DNA of 64,000 nt from Nocardia sp. NBC_00403. GTDB lineage: Bacteria; Actinomycetota; Actinomycetes; Mycobacteriales; Mycobacteriaceae. The stretch spans positions 3,286,001 through 3,350,000 of the forward strand of contig NZ_CP107939.1 of NCBI RefSeq assembly GCF_036046055.1, given 5' to 3'. Below the pieces are notes generated by a model. That model had not been told where the DNA came from. It did no database searches and saw nothing but the letters and a program-made list of their open reading frames with translations. The position numbers and the translations under genes were made by a program. Every line of letters starts with the position of its first letter. The stretch's first letter is position 1. Shown one piece after another: positions 37,186-45,478 of this stretch.

Positions 37186-38055
37186 CTAGAGGCTCGACGG
37201 TGTGTGCTCGAGCCGCACCACCGCACCCCAAGGCCTCCACGAATTTTCGATCGGCTTGCGGGGATCTGGCTGTGGGAAGAGCGTGAGCGGCTTCATGAAC
37301 CAGGGCAGGCGGTTGAACCGGTGTGCCGCCGAGGCCAGATGTTCCACCTCATCAGCCGTCCAGCCGAGGTCGGCGAAGAAGCCCAGCGGATCGACCGGAC
37401 CGAACTGCCAGGGGGCGTTGGCCAGCAGTTCGGTAGTGGCTTTACCCATTCGCTTCACAATGGCCTGGTTATTGACATCCAGTGCCCACCAAGCGATTTC
37501 AGGACGAGCGAGCGCGGCGGCCAAGCCGATGACATCGTCGTCGCTGAGGTAGTAGATCAGCCCCTCGGTGAGCACAAGCGCCCGCTGCGCACCCGCGAGG
37601 GCCTCGTCCAGGAACTGCCGCCGCGCCTCGGGATCGGCGAGATCCACCGCCGTGCGGCTGAGCGCGCAGCGTGGCGACTCCCCGGCCAGCAGCTTGTTCT
37701 TCTCGGCGACCAATTCGGGGAGATCGGCCTCTATCCAAGGGAATTCGGAGGGCAGATCCAGCCGATACGGGCGCGTATCCATCCCCGCGGCCATATTGAT
37801 CACCAGATCGCAGCCCTGCGCGATGGTCTTCAGGATCAGGTCGTCGATGAGTTTGGTCCGGGTGACCAGGTTCCAGCCATTGAGCATCAAGCGTGGTGTG
37901 TGGCCGGCTATGGCGCGGCCCCGCTCCCCGGCGACTCGGTCGGCGAGGGGATCGTGGAAGAGGGCATCGGGGCGCGCGGATTCGGCGGCCCGGTAGGCGG
38001 CCACCCAGCGGGCGGTGTCGGAAACGTTGGTAATGAGTTCAGCGGTTTCGGCCAC
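37186..38055 (-). CDS. SAM-dependent methyltransferase, leucine carboxyl methyltransferase (LCM) family
   Basis: A 289-residue class I methyltransferase of the LCM/PPM1-like family. Family marks are NVSDTARWVA near the N-terminus, the SAM loop MAAGMDTRPYRLDLP and ALVLTEGLIYYL. Bacterial members are often O-methyltransferases in secondary-metabolite clusters, but the substrate cannot be read from sequence. The start is uncertain: GTG at 38055 matches the usual N-terminus (VAETAEL), and TTG at 38076 is also in frame; neither has a strong ribosome site. It is the first gene of a two-gene minus-strand unit with the type II thioesterase, so it may methylate the polyketide, for instance at a carboxyl or hydroxyl. 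That role is inferred from position only. Confidence 0.85.
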   Translation of the reverse strand: MAETAELITNVSDTARWVAAYRAAESARPDALFHDPLADRVAGERGRAIAGHTPRLMLNGWNLVTRTKLIDDLILKTIAQGCDLVINMAAGMDTRPYRLDLPSEFPWIEADLPELVAEKNKLLAGESPRCALSRTAVDLADPEARRQFLDEALAGAQRALVLTEGLIYYLSDDDVIGLAAALARPEIAWWALDVNNQAIVKRMGKATTELLANAPWQFGPVDPLGFFADLGWTADEVEHLASAAHRFNRLPWFMKPLTLFPQPDPRKPIENSWRPWGAVVRLEHTPSSL

Positions 38056-38320
38056 GGGTGCAGTCTTACACAGCAAACTAATCGATGCTCAATGGTCGCG
38101 GGGCGTGGAAGATTGGTGCGCATGCGGCGGTCGAGCATCACGTATCGTCAGAGCGGGTCACCGTTCGTCGCTGACAGTGTCCGGCCGCGGAGGTTCGATC
38201 CGAACAACCGGGCGCACCTTCCAGTGATACCGGGTCTTCGGCCGCCCCACCCTGCCGCAATCGGCTCGGCGCTCGGCGCTCGGCCGGCCCGTCGTCGGCC
38301 AGTGTGTCTGCTGAACCCAT

Positions 38321-38785
38321 TCACCAATCGTGCGTTGGTTTCAGCTCTGCCTTTGCTTCTGCGAGGAGGTCGGATTGGAGCGACGAGCAATGAGCCCACC
38401 AGTCAGGGTAGGTCACAGGGTCCCGAACGGCGTCGTGCAATCCCCGGGCATGAGCAACTACGCGGTCCCGCAAAGCGTCCGAACAGATAATCTCGACCCG
38501 CTTCTCTGCTAGCCAGACGCTTTCGATCAGTGGCTTCATGTCGGCGGGGGTACCGCCGCGCTCGCGGATATCGAGTTCTCCCTGCAGTCGCTGCGTTGTC
38601 TCGAAGTAGTCGATGATCGCTGACTTCACCTCCTCTCTGCGGGCAAGGCGACTCTCCGCGCGGAACTTGAGCTTCGCTGCACGCGCCGAACTCCGTTGCA
38701 CCATAAGCGTTGCCGATGAGCCGAGTCCCGCGCCGAGTAGTGGTAGCAGGCCCGTAACCAACGTTGAAACAACCCCTGTCGACAT
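38321..38785 (-). CDS. Hypothetical membrane-anchored protein
   Basis: A 154-residue protein that I do not recognise. An N-terminal hydrophobic segment (about residues 3-28, rich in Val, Leu, Gly and Ala) could be a single membrane span. It is followed by a charged, probably helical region (about 35-110) with many Arg, Glu and Lys, then a Trp-containing C-terminus. The ATG at 38785 is chosen because the membrane segment starts right after it; GTG at 38833 would add 16 polar residues. GGAG lies close upstream of the ATG. It is monocistronic as far as can be seen. Confidence 0.6.
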   Translation of the reverse strand: MSTGVVSTLVTGLLPLLGAGLGSSATLMVQRSSARAAKLKFRAESRLARREEVKSAIIDYFETTQRLQGELDIRERGGTPADMKPLIESVWLAEKRVEIICSDALRDRVVAHARGLHDAVRDPVTYPDWWAHCSSLQSDLLAEAKAELKPTHDW

Positions 38786-38848
38786 GACTCCAATTCTCGC
38801 AATCGGCTGCCCATCTCGATCCTGATTGCCCACTATCGCCGGTTGTCG

Positions 38849-39328
38849 TCAGACATGCGACACCGCCCGAGCCCGGCCCGGTCCCACGCATGCGCGAACG
38901 GACTCGATGACCAGGAGGCCGGAGGGCCGGAAAGTGTCGCGTGGTGGTTCGATCCATTGCCTGATGGCTCCGGATTGGATAGTCGGTGACGGCAACGCCA
39001 CGGTGCCTCCGTCCCGGATCACAGATGCGTTGTGGCGGAACAGATCAGCGAACAGCGGCACATCGTCGGGTACGTCGGGTCGGATCAAGAAGGTCCACCG
39101 GTTCGACCGGGGATGCGACAGGATCGGACCGATAGCGGCTCCGCGTCGACCCATGTCGTGTTTGACCGACTGGCCCAGTGGTGCGGGCATCGTCAGTGCC
39201 CAGACGTGTGTGGCTTTCATGATGATGCGCCCCAGGCTCGGCGGATCGATGGTCGCGGGCAGATCGCATACCCGCCGATAGAAGACGCAACGGGATACCG
39301 GAGAATCCCCGAACGGTATGTGGTCCAT
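38849..39328 (-). CDS. Conserved actinobacterial hypothetical protein with HPRSNRWTFL motif
   Basis: A 159-residue protein. I recall similar small proteins with an HPRSxRWTFLxxPD motif and a WxxPPRxxFRPSG C-terminus as a multi-copy family in Nocardia and Rhodococcus, with no established function; this rests on memory, not a search. The order is an N-terminal CxFYRxVCDLPA segment, a central HPRSNRWTFLIRPD segment and a C-terminal WIEPPRDTFRPSG segment. There is no signal peptide or membrane span. The ATG at 39328 has AAAGG about 9 bases upstream; the longer in-frame extension (to 39649) crosses a malic-enzyme remnant on the other strand and is unlikely to be coding. It ends close to the next minus-strand gene. 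Confidence 0.6.
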   Translation of the reverse strand: MDHIPFGDSPVSRCVFYRRVCDLPATIDPPSLGRIIMKATHVWALTMPAPLGQSVKHDMGRRGAAIGPILSHPRSNRWTFLIRPDVPDDVPLFADLFRHNASVIRDGGTVALPSPTIQSGAIRQWIEPPRDTFRPSGLLVIESVRACVGPGRARAVSHV

Positions 39329-39440
39329 CGGGTTTGACCTTTGCTCAGTTCGACAGGGGGTTAGGTGCGCTTGGTGCCACGGACGCGACAGGCAAGCGCA
39401 GGGTTGATCCGGTTGCGATGGGTGGGCCGGCGCCGCACTG

Positions 39441-39863
39441 ATGGTGCTCGGCGGCAAGCTCATCACGCTGCTGTTCGAGTGCGTCAACCCCCAAACTGCG
39501 GAATTCGCCGGCCGTGCCCCGCTGACCGAGCATCGGATCGTCTTGCTCGGTGGGAGCACAGCCGGCTTCGGCATCGCCGACCAACTCCGCGGCGTCGTGA
39601 CCGTCGATGGGCACGGCCGCGACCAGGCGCGGTCGCGATTCTGGTGCATAGACCGCTACGGCCCGCTCACCGAGGGCATGCCCGGGTTCCGTGGACTTCC
39701 AGGTCCCCTACGCTCGCCCTGTCGCCGAGGTTCGCGAATGGGATTAGTGCGAAACAGAATCCGTCGTCGGCCTGGCCGAGGTAGCACTCGCGTGCAGCCG
39801 ACGGTTCTCATCGGCACCGCCACCGAGCATGGCGCATTCCCCGAGGCGATCGTGCGGGACATG
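39441..39863 (+). pseudogene. Remnant of an NAD-dependent malic enzyme
   Basis: In one frame from 39441 the sequence reads RIVLLGGSTAGFGIADQL and then RSRFWCIDRYGPLTEGM, which match the NAD-binding Rossmann loop and following strand of malic enzymes. The match continues in the +1 frame as DFQVPYARPVAEVREWD, hits a stop at 39745-39747, and resumes in the first frame as QPTVLIGTATEHGAFPEAI, the next conserved block of the family. The N-terminal catalytic domain and the C-terminus are absent. Frameshift, nonsense codon and truncation at both ends show a decayed gene fragment. It sits in a 614-bp gap between two minus-strand genes. Confidence 0.8.
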
Positions 39864-39942
39864 CCCTTACCGAGGGACGTTTTACCGACCGTGCCGCCGG
39901 GAAGGACAGGATCGCCGCCGGAATTTGTCGTGTGCCGGCTCT

Positions 39943-40746
39943 TCAAAGGAAATCGGAGAGAACTTCGTTGAAGCGCTCCGGTTCCTCGAAGAACGGCACA
40001 TGACCGCTGTGCTCGAACCGCACCGCCTTCGCAGCCGGAAGTTGCCCTGCGAGCCATTCTTCGAGTGGACCGGGGAAGATTTTGCTGCGCGCGCCATAGA
40101 TCAGCAGTGCGGGCACGGTCACCTCGGACAGGACCGACCGGAAGTCCGCGAATGCCATGTCGTACCAAATGGCACATGCCGCCGACGTCGACATCTTCGT
40201 CGTCTCCGCATACACGGCATCGATCACCTCGTCGGGCGGTGTTTCGGCGAAGCAGGCGGCTATGAACGGCTTGATCACCGACGGGCGGGCGTGCTTCACC
40301 GCCTGCACGAACACGGCGAGGTCGCTCTGGGAGTAGCCACCTTGCAGCGGGAACTCCCAACCCGGCGAGTCGAGGAAACGCGGTGACTGATCTACGAAGG
40401 TCACCGACCGCAGCTGCGCACACCCGAATTGTTGAATGTAGGCGAGTATCACCGCGGTGCCCATCGACCAGCCCACCAGGGACACGTCCTCGAGCGAGAG
40501 ATGCTGGAGCAGGCTACGGATGTCACGCGCGTACTGCGCCAGGGTGTGGCCGTCGTCGGTCTTCCCGGAGGCGCCGTGCCCACGGAGATCGACATTGATC
40601 ACCCGATTCCCCTCCGACAACGCAGGCACGTTCTGTGCCCAGAAGGTGGTGTTCATCGTCCAGCCGTGAATAAGTACGACGGGACGACCGGCGCCGTGAT
40701 CCTCGTAGTACATCGGCACACCATCAGGCAGTTCCAGGTAAGGCAT
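39943..40746 (-). CDS. Alpha/beta hydrolase
   Basis: A 267-residue alpha/beta-fold hydrolase. Visible are HGWTMNTTFW (oxyanion region, about residue 27), the nucleophile elbow GWSMGT (Ser94) and C-terminal GHVPFFEEP with the catalytic His (about 248). At the usual place of the acid (G-x-x-D) the sequence reads YGARSKIF, with Ser where Asp is expected, so the acid may be supplied elsewhere. The ATG at 40746 has a strong GGAGG 6 bases upstream. There is no signal peptide; it is probably a cytosolic esterase or C-C hydrolase of unknown substrate. It is divergently transcribed from a GAF-domain regulator 155 bp away, which likely controls it. Confidence 0.88.
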   Translation of the reverse strand: MPYLELPDGVPMYYEDHGAGRPVVLIHGWTMNTTFWAQNVPALSEGNRVINVDLRGHGASGKTDDGHTLAQYARDIRSLLQHLSLEDVSLVGWSMGTAVILAYIQQFGCAQLRSVTFVDQSPRFLDSPGWEFPLQGGYSQSDLAVFVQAVKHARPSVIKPFIAACFAETPPDEVIDAVYAETTKMSTSAACAIWYDMAFADFRSVLSEVTVPALLIYGARSKIFPGPLEEWLAGQLPAAKAVRFEHSGHVPFFEEPERFNEVLSDFL

Positions 40747-40901
40747 CAACGACCTCCAGCTCGTGAGAAGAAGTGCTCCCACACGATGGCGTGCCTGCAG
40801 TCGCAAGGCCAAGGCGGAGACCAGGGGTTGCATCAACGTTGCAGCGAGAGGCAACCCGTTGTCAGAGTTATGGTCACGTGTTTACTCTTGTTTCGAGCCC
40901 G

Positions 40902-42224
40902 ATGAACGCCCTGACGCGGCGGCCGGCGGGACCTCTCCGAATCGACCGGAATACCACGAGGCGAACGCATTTGGTGACAAGGCAGACGCATGTGATGCGT
41001 GCAGACGTGCGCGCCTCATGGGATCGTGCACAACGTCGAGGTCTGCATCCGGACCGGCATCTGCCCGAGGTCGGTTTGGCCGCAGACGAGGTCCGGACCT
41101 GGCGCAGGGACCATCAGATGGCTTCGGTATGGCCGATACTGTTCGCGAGCCTGGAGAGTGCGGCGTTCGAGCCGGGGCACGTGTTGTTCGGTGGCGACGC
41201 CGACGGCCATCTGCTGTGGGTCCAGGGTGATTCCACGACTCGCCGGGTGGCGGAACGAGCAAACCTTGTCCCAGGAGCACGATGGCACGAAGCCGAAGCC
41301 GGTACCAATGGTGTCGGCACGGCCCTGGCCCTCAGCAGACCTTTCCAAGTCCGCGGAACCGAGCACTACCTGTCGGTTGCCGCGGACTTCACCTGCACCG
41401 CGGCACCCATCAGAGACCCGGTCAGTGGTGCGGTGATCGGTGTCGTCGACGTCACCTGCAAGCTCCGCAACATGAATTCGCTTGCGCTGCCGCTGGTTAC
41501 CACGGCAGCGCGACTCGCGGAGGCGCATCTGCGTGATCTCGCCCGGCAACGTCATGCCGAGATACTCACCCGCTACCGCGACCGCGTCCTCAATCGTGTC
41601 GGCGGCCACTGTGCTTTGATCTCGCAAGAGGGGCGGTTGTTGGATGCCGCTCCGTCGAGTTGGCTGCCTGCTATCTGGCCCGTACCGGTGATAGAGGGCG
41701 AAACCGAATTACCCGATGGACGTAGGGTCGTTGTCGAACGACTCTCGCTGGGCGGACCGTTCTCCGTCTACGCCCTGCCGGACCACGCTGCCGGCCGACC
41801 AGCCCCACACGTGACCTCGCTGGGCCGTAACCGCGCCGAACTGTGGATGGATGGGGTCGTCCATGAGCTCAGTCTCCGGCACAGCGAGCTGGTGGTGCTC
41901 CTGCTCGCCAACCCTGATGGATTGACTGCGGCGGCATTGGCCGAAGAGCTGTACGGGAACGCCGGAAAAACAGTGACGGTGCGCGCGGAGCTCGCCCGGC
42001 TTCGACGAATCGTCGGTTATCGCCTCTCGTCGGATCCGTACCGTCTGGACAGCCGAATCCGCACCGATTTCCAGCAACTGGAAGCAGACGTCGCGAAGGG
42101 CTCTGTGGGCGATCTACGGAGCAGATATCCAGGCCCGCTGCTACCGGGATCACAGGCCCCCGGCGTTCGGCGGATACGGCAGCGACTCCACAACCGGCTG
42201 ATGCCCGATCGTCCGGCGAACTAG
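40902..42224 (+). CDS. GAF-domain transcriptional regulator
   Basis: A 440-residue protein of the actinobacterial GAF-domain regulator family (AcoR-like sensor part). RASWDRAQRRGLHPDRHLP lies at the N-terminus, a GAF-type ligand domain at about residues 60-210 (GTNGVGTALA, ADFTCTAAPIRDP, GVVDVTC), and a C-terminal winged-helix-like segment at about 315-380 (LSLRHSELVVLLL, LAEELYG, VRAELARLRRIVG). The AAA+ domain of sigma-54 activators is absent, so this is not a classic NtrC-type activator. The start is not certain; ATG 40902 fits the family N-terminus but has a weak ribosome site. The divergent alpha/beta hydrolase is the natural target; the inducer is unknown. Confidence 0.83.
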   Translation: MNALTRRPAGPLRIDRNTTRRTHLVTRQTHVMRADVRASWDRAQRRGLHPDRHLPEVGLAADEVRTWRRDHQMASVWPILFASLESAAFEPGHVLFGGDADGHLLWVQGDSTTRRVAERANLVPGARWHEAEAGTNGVGTALALSRPFQVRGTEHYLSVAADFTCTAAPIRDPVSGAVIGVVDVTCKLRNMNSLALPLVTTAARLAEAHLRDLARQRHAEILTRYRDRVLNRVGGHCALISQEGRLLDAAPSSWLPAIWPVPVIEGETELPDGRRVVVERLSLGGPFSVYALPDHAAGRPAPHVTSLGRNRAELWMDGVVHELSLRHSELVVLLLANPDGLTAAALAEELYGNAGKTVTVRAELARLRRIVGYRLSSDPYRLDSRIRTDFQQLEADVAKGSVGDLRSRYPGPLLPGSQAPGVRRIRQRLHNRLMPDRPAN

Positions 42225-42718
42225 CGGCCGGGGGTTCAGGCCCGATCCGCCGTGGATCACGTCACGAGCATGCGCTGAGGTCTCGTAAAGGGGCTTCGCT
42301 CACTGCGTTGCGCTTCGAGAAGGATTTCGTAAGTCGCTGAGTGAGGCGCAGTTCATCCGTCGCGGCTGAAAGCTCGATAGCTGCCCGAGGACACATTGCG
42401 TACGACTCGCGTCGAACGGGCTCGGCTTCTCCGAAGGCCCCTACCAGCGGTCAGGCGTATGCCTCACCCAAAGGTGCGAAGAACTTCTCGGACCGCGGCT
42501 GCGTCCGGAGGCTATTGGAGACCTGACTGTGCCGACGTACGCGGCAAGCCGCTGCTCAGCGAGGAGGTTGCCCGTCCAGTGCGGGCGATAACGGAAAAGG
42601 AGGGCACATAGTCCTTTCCACTCCCAACATATAGCGCACTGGCGGGCTTGTGGCAAGGCCCAGGTTGTGCGGCATACTCGTCCGCCGAAGCCAGAACCTG
42701 CGGAAATGGGAGTAACGA
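42225..42718. other. Non-coding gap before the FAD monooxygenase
   Basis: The 494 bp hold only short, weak open frames. I see no RNA gene and no mobile-element end. The promoter of the downstream monooxygenase presumably lies in the last 100 bp, but I cannot assign -35/-10 boxes with confidence. Confidence 0.5.
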
Positions 42719-44242
42719 GTGACGGACATCGACGTAATCATCGTGGGCGCGGGCCCGAGTGGCCTGATGCTGGCCGGTGAGCTACGCCTGGCCGGAGTGC
42801 GATCGCTGGTACTGGAGCGGCAGCCGGAGCCGCGAGACACCCCGAAGGCCAGCGGTATCGGCGGGCGGATTCTGGACTTGCTGCGCTACCGAGGCATTTT
42901 GGACCGATTCGAAGCGGCCAGCAGTGACCCCAACGTGCCTCCCCGATTCCCGTTCGGCAATGTGTATTTGGACCTCACACAACTGGTAGATCCCCCGATG
43001 CGGGCGTTGCCGTTGCCACAGCGGGAAATCGAGCGACTGCTCGACGAGCGCGCCCGCGAACTCGGCGCCGAGGTCCGTCGCGGACACGAGGTGGTCGGCG
43101 TGAGCCAGGACGATGCCACGGTGACCGCGGACGTGCGGGGGCCGGACGGGCCGTATCAGGTGACCGCCCGATACCTGGTGGGCTGCGACGGCGGGCGCAG
43201 CCGGGTCCGCGATATGGCAGGCATCCCGTTCCCTGGCATCACATATCCGGAGGTCAACCGGCTGGCCCAGGTCGCCGTGCACGATTCGGTGACCGTGCTC
43301 GACAACGGCGACATCGACGTCCCCGGGCTGGGCGCGATCCATGCGGGTTTCACCCGAACAGACCGCGGTGTGTTCGCGTTCGCGGTCATGGACGGGATGC
43401 TGTCGATGCAGACCACCGAAGACGAGTCCACCGAATACGACGACGACGAGCCGCTGACCATGACCGAGCTCGCAGACAGTGCTCGCCGCGTGCTCGGCGC
43501 GGATCTCCCCTTGGGAGAACCGATTCGGCTGTCGCGCTACACCTTCAAGGATCGGCAGGTCGGACGATACCGCGATGGGCGGATCATGCTGGCCGGCGAT
43601 GCGGCCCACCTGCTGCCCGCCACCGGCACGGCGCTCAATGTTGGCATGCTCGACGCGGTCAACCTTGCCTGGAAGCTGGGTGCCGATATCCACGGCTGGG
43701 CGCCTGCCGGCCTGCTGGACACGTATCACGACGAGCGTCACTTCGCCGGCGCACGTGCACTGAAGCAGACCCGGGCCCAGGTGGCACTGCGGCGCGGACA
43801 GGACCTGGCCGCTGAGGCACTGCGGGAAGTCTTCCAGGAACTGCTTCTCGACGAGCCGGCATTGCGTCGCATGGGAGCCCTTGTCGGCCACGCTGACATC
43901 CGCTATCCGATGCCGGGCTCCAATCACCATGCCTTGACCGGTAACTTCGCACCCGACCTCACTCTGCACACCGACCAGGGCGTCACCAGCGTCGCGGAAC
44001 TCATGCACACCGCACGGCCCGTCCTCCTCGACCTCGCCGATCGCCCTGAGCTCCGCGAGATCGCCGGAGAATGGCAGCATCGGATCGAAATCCGCACCGC
44101 GAAAACCGATGACCGACCGGCCGACGCCGTTCTGATCCGCCCGGATGCCCACATCGCCTGGGCCGCAACGATCGACGAACCTGCCGACACCGCCGCGCTC
44201 GCGCTGCGGGAAGCGCTCTCCGGCTGGTTCGGCGCACCCTGA
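42719..44242 (+). CDS. FAD-dependent monooxygenase (aromatic polyketide hydroxylase type)
   Basis: A 507-residue flavoprotein of the group A (PHBH-like) hydroxylases, in the branch that includes PgaE/RdmE-type polyketide hydroxylases. FAD motifs are GAGPSG (residues 10-15), the DG motif CDGGRSRVR (about 155) and the GD motif IMLAGDAAHLLPATG (about 290). A thioredoxin-like C-terminal domain of about 100 residues is typical of this branch. It uses NAD(P)H and O2 to hydroxylate aromatic or enone substrates. GTG at 42719 is supported by GGGAG 6 bases upstream. It stands alone on its strand and ends in a strong hairpin. It might tailor the PKS product, but 6 kb and several unrelated genes lie between. 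Confidence 0.93.
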   Translation: MTDIDVIIVGAGPSGLMLAGELRLAGVRSLVLERQPEPRDTPKASGIGGRILDLLRYRGILDRFEAASSDPNVPPRFPFGNVYLDLTQLVDPPMRALPLPQREIERLLDERARELGAEVRRGHEVVGVSQDDATVTADVRGPDGPYQVTARYLVGCDGGRSRVRDMAGIPFPGITYPEVNRLAQVAVHDSVTVLDNGDIDVPGLGAIHAGFTRTDRGVFAFAVMDGMLSMQTTEDESTEYDDDEPLTMTELADSARRVLGADLPLGEPIRLSRYTFKDRQVGRYRDGRIMLAGDAAHLLPATGTALNVGMLDAVNLAWKLGADIHGWAPAGLLDTYHDERHFAGARALKQTRAQVALRRGQDLAAEALREVFQELLLDEPALRRMGALVGHADIRYPMPGSNHHALTGNFAPDLTLHTDQGVTSVAELMHTARPVLLDLADRPELREIAGEWQHRIEIRTAKTDDRPADAVLIRPDAHIAWAATIDEPADTAALALREALSGWFGAP

Positions 44243-44245
44243 AAA

Positions 44246-44276
44246 CAGGAGTGCCGATCGTTGATCGGCACTCCTG
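44246..44276 (+). terminator. Terminator after FAD monooxygenase
   Basis: A perfect 14-bp stem (CAGGAGTGCCGATC, 44246-44259, with 44263-44276) and a 3-base loop start 4 bases after the stop codon. Confidence 0.85.
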
Positions 44277-44296
44277 CAGTGCGCTGACGCAGGCCG

Positions 44297-44322
44297 GCCT
44301 GCCACTGGGTGCAGTGGCAGGC
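44297..44322. terminator. Second hairpin between convergent genes
   Basis: A perfect 11-bp stem (GCCTGCCACTG, 44297-44307, with 44312-44322) and a 4-base loop lie just past the stop codon of the minus-strand DUF1801 gene. It likely terminates that gene. Confidence 0.75.
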
Positions 44323-44329
44323 ATAGGCC

Positions 44330-44803
44330 TCAGCCCGCCGCTTTTTTGACGAGCTCGCCGAGCCTTGCCTCGTCGGCGGCACTCAATGTCGTCAACGCGA
44401 AAGCGGTCGGCCACATGGTGCCGTCGTCGAGGTTCGCGGTGTCGTTGAACCCGAACGTCGCGTACCGCGCTTTGAACTTCTCCGCGCTCTGGAAGAAGCA
44501 CACCACCTTGCCGTCCCTGGCATACGAGGGCATCCCGTACCAGAGCTTGGGCGACAAGTCCGGTGCGCTGGCTTTGACGATGGCATGGACCCGCTCGGCC
44601 AGGACACGATCGGATTCCGCCATCTCGGCGATCTTCGCGAGCACGTCGGTCTCCCCGTCCGCCTTCGATGCCCGCGAGCCGCGGCGCGCGGCCGTCTTCA
44701 ACTCCTGGGCGTGCTCCTTCATCGCGGCACGCTCCTCCTCCGTGAAACCCACGGAAGTCTTGCTTTTCGCGGTTGTGCGGGTGGTGGACTTCTGAGCATT
44801 CAT
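44330..44803 (-). CDS. DUF1801 family protein
   Basis: A 157-residue cytosolic protein. The C-terminal ~90 residues carry DUF1801-type marks: [29 protein letters not shown] and [10 protein letters not shown]. The N-terminal ~45 residues are Lys/Arg/Thr rich and low in complexity. Some DUF1801 relatives (YdhG/frataxin-like) have been proposed as iron chaperones, but no iron ligands can be assigned here. The ATG at 44803 has AAGGA about 8 bases upstream. A VOC-family gene lies 142 bp upstream on the same strand; the two may be co-transcribed. Confidence 0.85.
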   Translation of the reverse strand: MNAQKSTTRTTAKSKTSVGFTEEERAAMKEHAQELKTAARRGSRASKADGETDVLAKIAEMAESDRVLAERVHAIVKASAPDLSPKLWYGMPSYARDGKVVCFFQSAEKFKARYATFGFNDTANLDDGTMWPTAFALTTLSAADEARLGELVKKAAG

Positions 44804-44945
44804 TGCTGGTTTCCTTCGTGTCAGTTTGCTGGGGATGATCTTGATGCTGGGCATCAGTAGCCCGGGCGACCTGCCGGGTGGGAGCGTTGAGTCAGTTGTA
44901 GACGTTGGTGCCGGCGATCGGCGGCAGCAGCGCCGAGGGCGGCAC

Positions 44946-45302
44946 TCACCGGTCCTGAAGCAGCCCTAGGACATTGCCATCGAGATCGATGACGGTGGCC
45001 ACCCGACGGCCCTTACCGACGTCGCGTACGGGCTCTTTCACGGTGGCGCCCGCAGCGGTTACCTCGGCCAGCTTCGCCTCGATGTCGGACACGTGCCAGT
45101 ACGCCACCGGTGCGGTCATGCCCTGCGGTCCACCGCCCGGCACCAGCCCGATGTGCTGGCCTTCGGTCTCGAAGCCGACGTAGTAGGTTCCGTCGGTCTG
45201 CGGTGGTAGGCCGAGCAGGGCGGTGTACACCCTCTTGGCCGTCGCCAGGTCGGAAACGGGATACAGCACGGTCTTGATTCCCCAGGTGGAAGCGGCAGTC
45301 AT
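44946..45302 (-). CDS. VOC (glyoxalase/bleomycin-resistance fold) family protein
   Basis: A 118-residue single-domain VOC protein. [20 protein letters not shown] is the typical first strand-helix, followed by [14 protein letters not shown] and the C-terminal [15 protein letters not shown]. The metal site and substrate cannot be set; members include glyoxalases, dioxygenases and drug-binding proteins. The ATG at 45302 has AGGA 7 bases upstream; the longer frame to 45419 lacks family similarity. It is divergent from the large LuxR-type regulator, which could control it. Confidence 0.9.
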   Translation of the reverse strand: MTAASTWGIKTVLYPVSDLATAKRVYTALLGLPPQTDGTYYVGFETEGQHIGLVPGGGPQGMTAPVAYWHVSDIEAKLAEVTAAGATVKEPVRDVGKGRRVATVIDLDGNVLGLLQDR

Positions 45303-45478
45303 GATCAGTCCTGATGTCGTGGGTCGGGGGTGACGGCGAACGGGAAGGCCGGGAATCGACAGTCCGATCACTCGGATGGCGACTTCGCCGTTGAACCGTT
45401 CGTCTTGCGTCCATGGCAATTACGGTAGGCACGGCTCGGCGGCGTCACATCCGTGTCGAGCACGGAACGTTCCACTGA

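Noticed and set aside
37204..38490. 428-codon plus-strand frame
   Set aside because: It overlaps the clear methyltransferase gene in antisense. Composition is not protein-like and there is no ribosome site.
39345..39614. 89-codon minus-strand frame
   Set aside because: It lies antisense to the malic-enzyme remnant and has no supporting signal.
42225..42718. Loose inverted repeats around 42300
   Set aside because: The pairing is imperfect and not near a gene end, so it is too weak to call a terminator.
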